Of a stretch of DNA of 11,944 nucleotides, positions 9,203 through 11,944 are shown piece by piece. The notes beneath the pieces were generated by a model. That model was not told where the DNA came from, did no database searches, and was given only the letters and a program-made list of their open reading frames with translations. The first letter of the stretch is position 1; the number at the start of each line of letters is the position of its first letter. This stretch comes from Jimgerdemannia flammicorona (Eukaryota; Mucoromycota; Endogonomycetes; Endogonales; Endogonaceae), in NCBI GenBank assembly GCA_003990745.1, contig RBNI01005920.1, positions 1 to 11,944 on the forward strand. The letters are read 5' to 3'. A program made the translations under genes and the position numbers.

Positions 9203-9527
9203 ATACTACTTCATCTTGAATATTAAATAGGTGTACTTTATAAGTACTAAGATAATATACTTTCTATTGATCTGAGTGAGGTATATGGACATTTTGAGTT
9301 CAGTCATAACTGCAATAGACTACTGCATCAATACTACAGTATGGTATCTTACCTTTTAGTATAGAATAATTTTGATTGATAAGTTTCCTTTATTCTTCCA
9401 CTAGTTTGGTATTTCTATTATAATATTTTTGCTCTAACTTGGCTTTTACTAGATGTTCTTTATATCTCTTTAATAAATTCTGAGTCTCTTCCTCTTTATA
9501 AACTTTAAATTATAAGTCATTCCATAA
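9183..9527 (-). pseudogene. Fragment of a transposase-like protein (QVNYL/QNKNN family)
   Basis: One minus-strand frame of 115 codons reads, after a helical segment LLKRYKEHLVKAKLEQKYYN (about 9421-9477), the block YD-stop-TQNVHIPHSDQ (about 9258-9308), then LSTYKVHLFNIQDE, and ends EQINYI at 9183. From memory, this order matches a large family of transposon-derived proteins in fungi and invertebrates with the pattern 'SFD.AQ...P..PQQ.GP.YF...K...FG......QVNYLIDE', followed by a 'DNC.GQNKN' motif. I believe part of it is catalogued as DUF7869, but could not check. Stops within the fragment (including TGA 9300-9302 and the TAG after the DQ) fit decay of CGA or TGG and CAG. The GP.YF motif is disturbed, and the downstream half with the Asp/Asn motif is not found, so this is a truncated dead copy. 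Confidence 0.55.
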
Positions 9528-9651
9528 CTATTAATAGAAATTACATAGGTCAGTTCAGGGGCTCATAATTTGAATATATGGAGTTAGTTGATACTATAAC
9601 ATATGAAATATATTGTATTTTAAGATATGCAAATTACTACCTTCTTCTAGG

Positions 9652-9718
9652 CTGTAGAGCCAGTTCCACATGAAAAAGCATCGGTAGCTCAATATAACAG
9701 ACAGCAAAAGCAGTTTAC
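9652..9718 (-). other. Predicted intron 3 of the unknown gene (67 bp)
   Basis: GTAAAC follows the coding run ending near 9719, and TCTACAG ends at 9652. Only a few codons follow before AT-rich repeat DNA, so a fourth exon cannot be confirmed. Confidence 0.35.
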
Positions 9719-9939
9719 CAAACCATCCGGAGGATTTCCGATTATATTTCGCACTTTAGCATCTACAGCAGTCTTTTCCATCATCCTACGAGTGCGTTTA
9801 ATGAGTATGCCGTGGTCACCCGTTTCTAAGATACGCCTCCATTCCACGTTGTTCCACTCTGCCAAGTCGATTATCCTAGATTTGATAGACCTGTGGTTCA
9901 ATTCCCAGACCTTTAGATCACGGTCCATATGAACATGCG

Positions 9940-9979
9940 CTAACAGAGGATTTTCAGAGAAACAAAAAATGAAACTTAC
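9940..9979 (-). other. Predicted intron 2 of the unknown gene (40 bp)
   Basis: The minus strand has GTAAGT after the exon ending at 9980, then a T-rich run, then CTGTTAG ending at 9940. The signals are good but 40 bp is at the short limit, and the joined exons are out of phase by one base. The intron is real with a nearby indel, or another site is used. Confidence 0.4.
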
Positions 9980-10071
9980 TGGACATGCGATCCACTTCTA
10001 TTTAGTCTTGACATAACCTTTTCCCAAATTTCCTCGAGAGTGAATCCTGAATCCAAAATGAGCGACGAGAA

Positions 10072-10151
10072 CTGACGTGTTGTATGTATTAGACTTATAT
10101 CTTAAAGAATACGCATGACAAGGAAGAAGTGGTTCAAACTAGATACTTTAC
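10072..10151 (-). other. Predicted intron 1 of the unknown gene (80 bp)
   Basis: On the minus strand the coding frame ends at CGG (10152), followed by GTAAAG. The acceptor is ACACGTCAG ending at 10072, and CTAATAC about 20 bp upstream of it can serve as branch point. The next exon opens in phase 0 (FSSLILDSGFTLEEIWEK). The frame hits TGA soon after the donor if it is not spliced. Confidence 0.6.
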
Positions 10152-10796
10152 CCGATCTGTCGCCTGACTGTCGGTAACTAACAGCTCATGACTCATTCCA
10201 TCGTCACCAGCTATTGACTCAGTCTCTCCCTCATCATCAACTATTGACTCACCGTCATTCTCAGTCTCTCCCTCCAAACTTAGCGAATCTGTGCGTCCAC
10301 TCCTCTGCAAGAACGCACTCTTGACATTGGCGCTCATTACAATGTGTTCTTCCATAACGTGAAGTTTCACCTCGGTATCGAGTTTCTTCTGCATAGCCGC
10401 AATGATGGAATATATGAAATAATTGTCAGGTTTCATCAACTCCTTGTATCGTGCTCCAACGATCCCAACCTATACCTCTGACTCTTTTATCTGTTCGTGC
10501 CTTTCGAGATCCCGCCAAAAGGAAAGACACTGTGGCTGTTCAAAATCGGCTTTGGCCTTGGTGCGTAAACGTTTCGCGTTCTTCATTAAACTCGTCGGTG
10601 TTCGCGCTTTATTGTTGATTAAAAGACCGAGCGCGTCCAAGTAATCCTTTTCCGCAGCAGCACGGGCACCATGAGGGTATTTAAACTTGAGATAGAAATC
10701 CAGCACAGTCAAGCCATGGCCAATCCGTGACGCGATGAAATTGTATTTTTTGATAATGTCTGGTGAAGGCATGTTGACGACAGAAACGCGCCTGTG

Positions 10797-11086
10797 GCTT
10801 TGATGACTGTGACGTCGAAATAATTTTTTTTTCTTTCGACAACACACCTTAGGTTGTTGCCTCGACTTCCTTTGAATGTACTGGCCGGCGTATCTCCTTC
10901 ATGTAAGTCCTCTTACTTGCGGGAGGCCTTGAATGCGTCAGAATGGCTTTGCGGCTCGCGTCCTCCGCGCGTGACAAGATAGTGAACGATCAGCACCCTG
11001 CTCACGCCGTTTGCTACCGCACTGCAACGTCTACTGGACACTCTTGCGTTTCGGCTATCTTGATAACCGGCGTATCTTCTTCATAT
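10797..11086 (+). repeat. Large inverted repeat, left arm (290 bp)
   Basis: This segment is the near-perfect reverse complement of 11643-11944. The main differences are an 11-bp deletion here (in the Ala/Lys-coding stretch near 11010) and one G missing from a G run near 10920. The arm holds the presumed promoter and 5' leader of the unknown minus-strand gene. The match starts 25 bp upstream of its ATG and may extend into the gene, because the right arm is cut off by the window edge. The left arm ends abruptly at 11086, 12 bp before the 25-bp repeat. Confidence 0.93.
10810..10817 (-). promoter_or_regulatory. CRE-like site and small hairpin upstream of the unknown gene
   Basis: TGACGTCG matches seven of eight bases of the bZIP/CREB consensus TGACGTCA and lies about 38 bp upstream of the minus-strand ATG. 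Next to it, GTCGAAA (10814-10820) and TTTCGAC (10834-10840) form a 7-bp inverted repeat around a T-rich loop. Both are repeated in the right arm near 11901-11935. The distance fits a core promoter or leader; function is inferred only. Confidence 0.25.
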
Positions 11087-11098
11087 GGGGCGTGCTGC

Positions 11099-11123
11099 AA
11101 CAAAACCAGACAAAGTGAACATT
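11099..11123 (+). repeat. 25-bp direct repeat, copy 2
   Basis: Identical to 5372-5396 and in the same orientation. It lies in the spacer of the inverted repeat, 13 bp after the left arm ends. The surrounding sequence is unrelated to that around copy 1. Confidence 0.85.
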
Positions 11124-11213
11124 AGGATGATGTTATGTTATTTTATTTATTTTTTTCAGAGCCACAAATACAATCGCTGTTATCCCTGCTCGAAGATAAT
11201 AAAAAGGAACTGC

Positions 11214-11399
11214 TTATGCTTCGATTCTCCTATTCAATCTACGTCCGGTGTGTCTTAAATACATTTGAATTGGAAACATGATAATGCCAAGAATTACAGA
11301 AAAGAAAAGGCAGTAAACAAAGGTCACAATGGGATTGCCTGGTAATGAAGGTAGCCCGAAAACAATGCGGCGGGAGCGAGGAGAAAGACGGTGCAACAT
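11214..11399 (-). CDS. Possible small membrane protein in the inverted-repeat spacer (61 codons)
   Basis: The minus-strand frame from ATG 11397-11399 codes for a 61-residue protein with a basic N-terminus (MLHRLSPRSRR), a hydrophobic stretch of about 20 residues (FVYCLFFSVILGIIMFPIQM, about residues 27-46) and a basic tail (RHTGRRLNRR). This is the layout of a single-pass membrane protein of ER or mitochondrial type. An overlapping frame from 11433 has no such structure. A T15 run lies 35-50 bp upstream and could be promoter or pyrimidine-tract DNA. I do not recognise a family. It lies in the only unique DNA between the repeat arms. Chance remains possible at this length. Confidence 0.35.
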   Translation of the reverse strand: MLHRLSPRSRRIVFGLPSLPGNPIVTFVYCLFFSVILGIIMFPIQMYLRHTGRRLNRRIEA

Positions 11400-11433
11400 G
11401 TAGAAATGAAGAAATGGGCATCCGCAACATCAT

Positions 11434-11448
11434 AAAAAAAAAAAAAAA
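11434..11448 (+). repeat. A15 homopolymer
   Basis: An uninterrupted run of 15 A on the plus strand within the spacer. It could be the tail of a retroposed sequence, or a poly(dA:dT) promoter element for the minus-strand frame at 11399. No target-site duplication is evident. Confidence 0.6.
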
Positions 11449-11512
11449 TTCAAGCGCCGACTACCCTTGGATAAACTGAACCGAGACGTCTAATGGACAA
11501 CTCAAGGTCACT

Positions 11513-11856
11513 GTGCGGTAGCAAACGGCAGGCCTTTTGCGTGAGCAGGGTGCTGATCGTTCACTATCTTGTCACGCGCAGAGGACGCGAGCCGCACAGT
11601 CATTCTGACGCATTCAAGGCCTCCCCGCAAGTAAGAGGACTTATATGAAGAAGATACGCCGGTCATCAAGATAGCCGAAACGCAAGAGTGTCCAGTAGAC
11701 GTTGCAGTGCGGTAGCAAACGGCAGGCTTTTTGCGTGAGCAGGGTGCTGATCGTTCACTATCTTGTCACGCGCGGAGGACGCGAGCCGCAAAGCCATTCT
11801 GACGCATTCAAGGCCTCCCCGCAAGTAAGAGGACTTACATGAAGGAGATACGCCGG
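11513..11856 (-). repeat. 194-bp tandem repeat, about 1.8 copies
   Basis: Copies start at 11513 and 11707 (both GTGCGGTAGCAAACGGCAGG) with a period of 194 bp. Their common block ends at GATACGCCGG (11653-11662 and 11847-11856). They differ at scattered positions, several of them transitions. The left inverted-repeat arm carries one full unit plus the start of a second, at a spacing of 182 bp because of its 12 missing bases. The unit includes a short conserved reading frame described separately. Confidence 0.9.
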
Positions 11857-11944
11857 CCAGTACATTCAAAGGAAGTCGAGGCAACAACCTAAGGTGTGTT
11901 GTCGAAAGAAAAAAAAATTATTTCGACGTCACAGTCATCAAAGC
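11643..11944 (-). repeat. Large inverted repeat, right arm (302 bp visible)
   Basis: Reverse complement of the left arm, still matching at the last base of the window. The spacer between the arms is 556 bp. If the match continues, a second, head-to-head copy of the start of the unknown gene would lie just right of the window on the plus strand. Confidence 0.93.
11666..11797 (-). CDS. Short conserved frame within the 194-bp unit (43 codons), doubtful
   Basis: From ATG at 11795-11797 the minus strand reads MALRLASSARDKIVNDQHPA and on to a stop at 11666. The same first 22 codons occur on the plus strand at 10943-11008 in the left arm, where the 11-bp deletion then changes the frame. They also occur in the neighbouring tandem copy (start near 11603), with two amino-acid changes and one silent change. 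The product is small and basic with no known domain. Repetition of the DNA alone can explain the conservation, so coding is unproven. It lies upstream of the unknown gene and could be a leader frame or not translated at all. Confidence 0.2.
   Translation of the reverse strand: MALRLASSARDKIVNDQHPAHAKSLPFATALQRLLDTLAFRLS

Larger units (their letters stand above)
9719..10772 (-). pseudogene. Multi-exon gene of unknown function with an in-frame stop
   Basis: The minus-strand frame starts at ATG 10770-10772 (MPSPDIIKKYNF) and codes through a basic helical N-terminal region (KNAKRLRTKAKADFE) to GAG-GTA-TAG at 10470-10472. The same frame then continues (VGIVGARYKELMKPDNYF) for another 106 codons, including an acidic Ser/Asp/Glu-rich segment (about 10180-10275), to a donor at 10151. 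Exon 2 is about 10071-9980 and exon 3 about 9939-9719 (WELNHRSIKSRIIDLAEWNN). The single TAG would be CAG after one C-to-T reversal. Exons 2 and 3 do not join in phase as drawn, which may mean a further indel or a wrong splice call. No recognised domain, signal peptide or membrane segment; nuclear localisation is possible from the basic patches but unproven. CpG-bearing codons contrast with the AT-rich flank. The 3' end meets AT-rich repeat DNA near 9650, so the gene may be truncated. Confidence 0.55.

Noticed and set aside
9896..9912. tRNA B-box-like GGTTCAATTCC
   Set aside because: No A box or cloverleaf can be drawn around it, and on the other strand it codes the ELNH stretch of the unknown gene.
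10423..10644. Plus-strand frame of 73 codons
   Set aside because: Antisense to the long first exon of the unknown gene; no independent support.
1..11944. CRISPR array, rRNA or bacterial-type operon
   Set aside because: No spaced direct repeats of CRISPR type, no rRNA-like sequence, and introns plus transposon families point to a eukaryote.

Overview
The window looks like a repeat-rich stretch of a filamentous fungal nuclear genome. Evidence: short GT-AG introns (40 to 115 bp), a nest of transposon remnants (hAT, Ty3/Gypsy, and a third DNA-transposon-like family), and the way those remnants have decayed. Premature stops sit where Gln, Arg or Trp codons are expected, and conserved His, Cys and Asp codons have become Tyr and Asn. 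Each change is a C-to-T transition on one strand or the other, at CpA and CpG sites, as expected from repeat-induced point mutation (RIP) or deamination of methylated cytosine. I cannot name the species. The coding style of the right-hand part would fit an early-diverging (Mucoromycota-like) fungus as well as an ascomycete.

Layout: (1) 1-1262, minus strand, a decayed hAT transposase with one recognisable intron; its C-terminus runs off the left edge. (2) 1467-1880, a TG/TA microsatellite, then a 14-bp minisatellite. (3) 1883-4141, plus strand, the 3' half of a Ty3/Gypsy element: RNase H tail, integrase with zinc-binding and catalytic residues lost, an intact accessory reading frame, and a tentative 3' LTR. 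(4) 4142-9650, very AT-rich and nearly CpG-free, with purine-rich strand blocks that switch at about 5370 and 7250. It holds an unidentified plus-strand reading frame of about 570 codons (5545-7245), a pyrimidine-rich stretch, and two minus-strand remnants, one of which resembles a transposase-like family with a QVNYL-type motif. (5) 9651-11944, a sharply different CpG-bearing compartment. It holds a minus-strand intron-containing gene of unknown function with one in-frame stop, and a large imperfect inverted repeat (10797-11086 against 11643-11944, continuing off the right edge). The right arm is built from tandem 194-bp units, and the loop encodes a possible small membrane protein.

No functional pathway is encoded. 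The points of most interest are the record of C-to-T decay, the unidentified 5545-7245 frame, the inverted duplication around the promoter of the unknown gene, and a 25-bp exact repeat linking the AT-rich block to the inverted-repeat loop. All identifications come from reading motifs by eye; no database search was possible.
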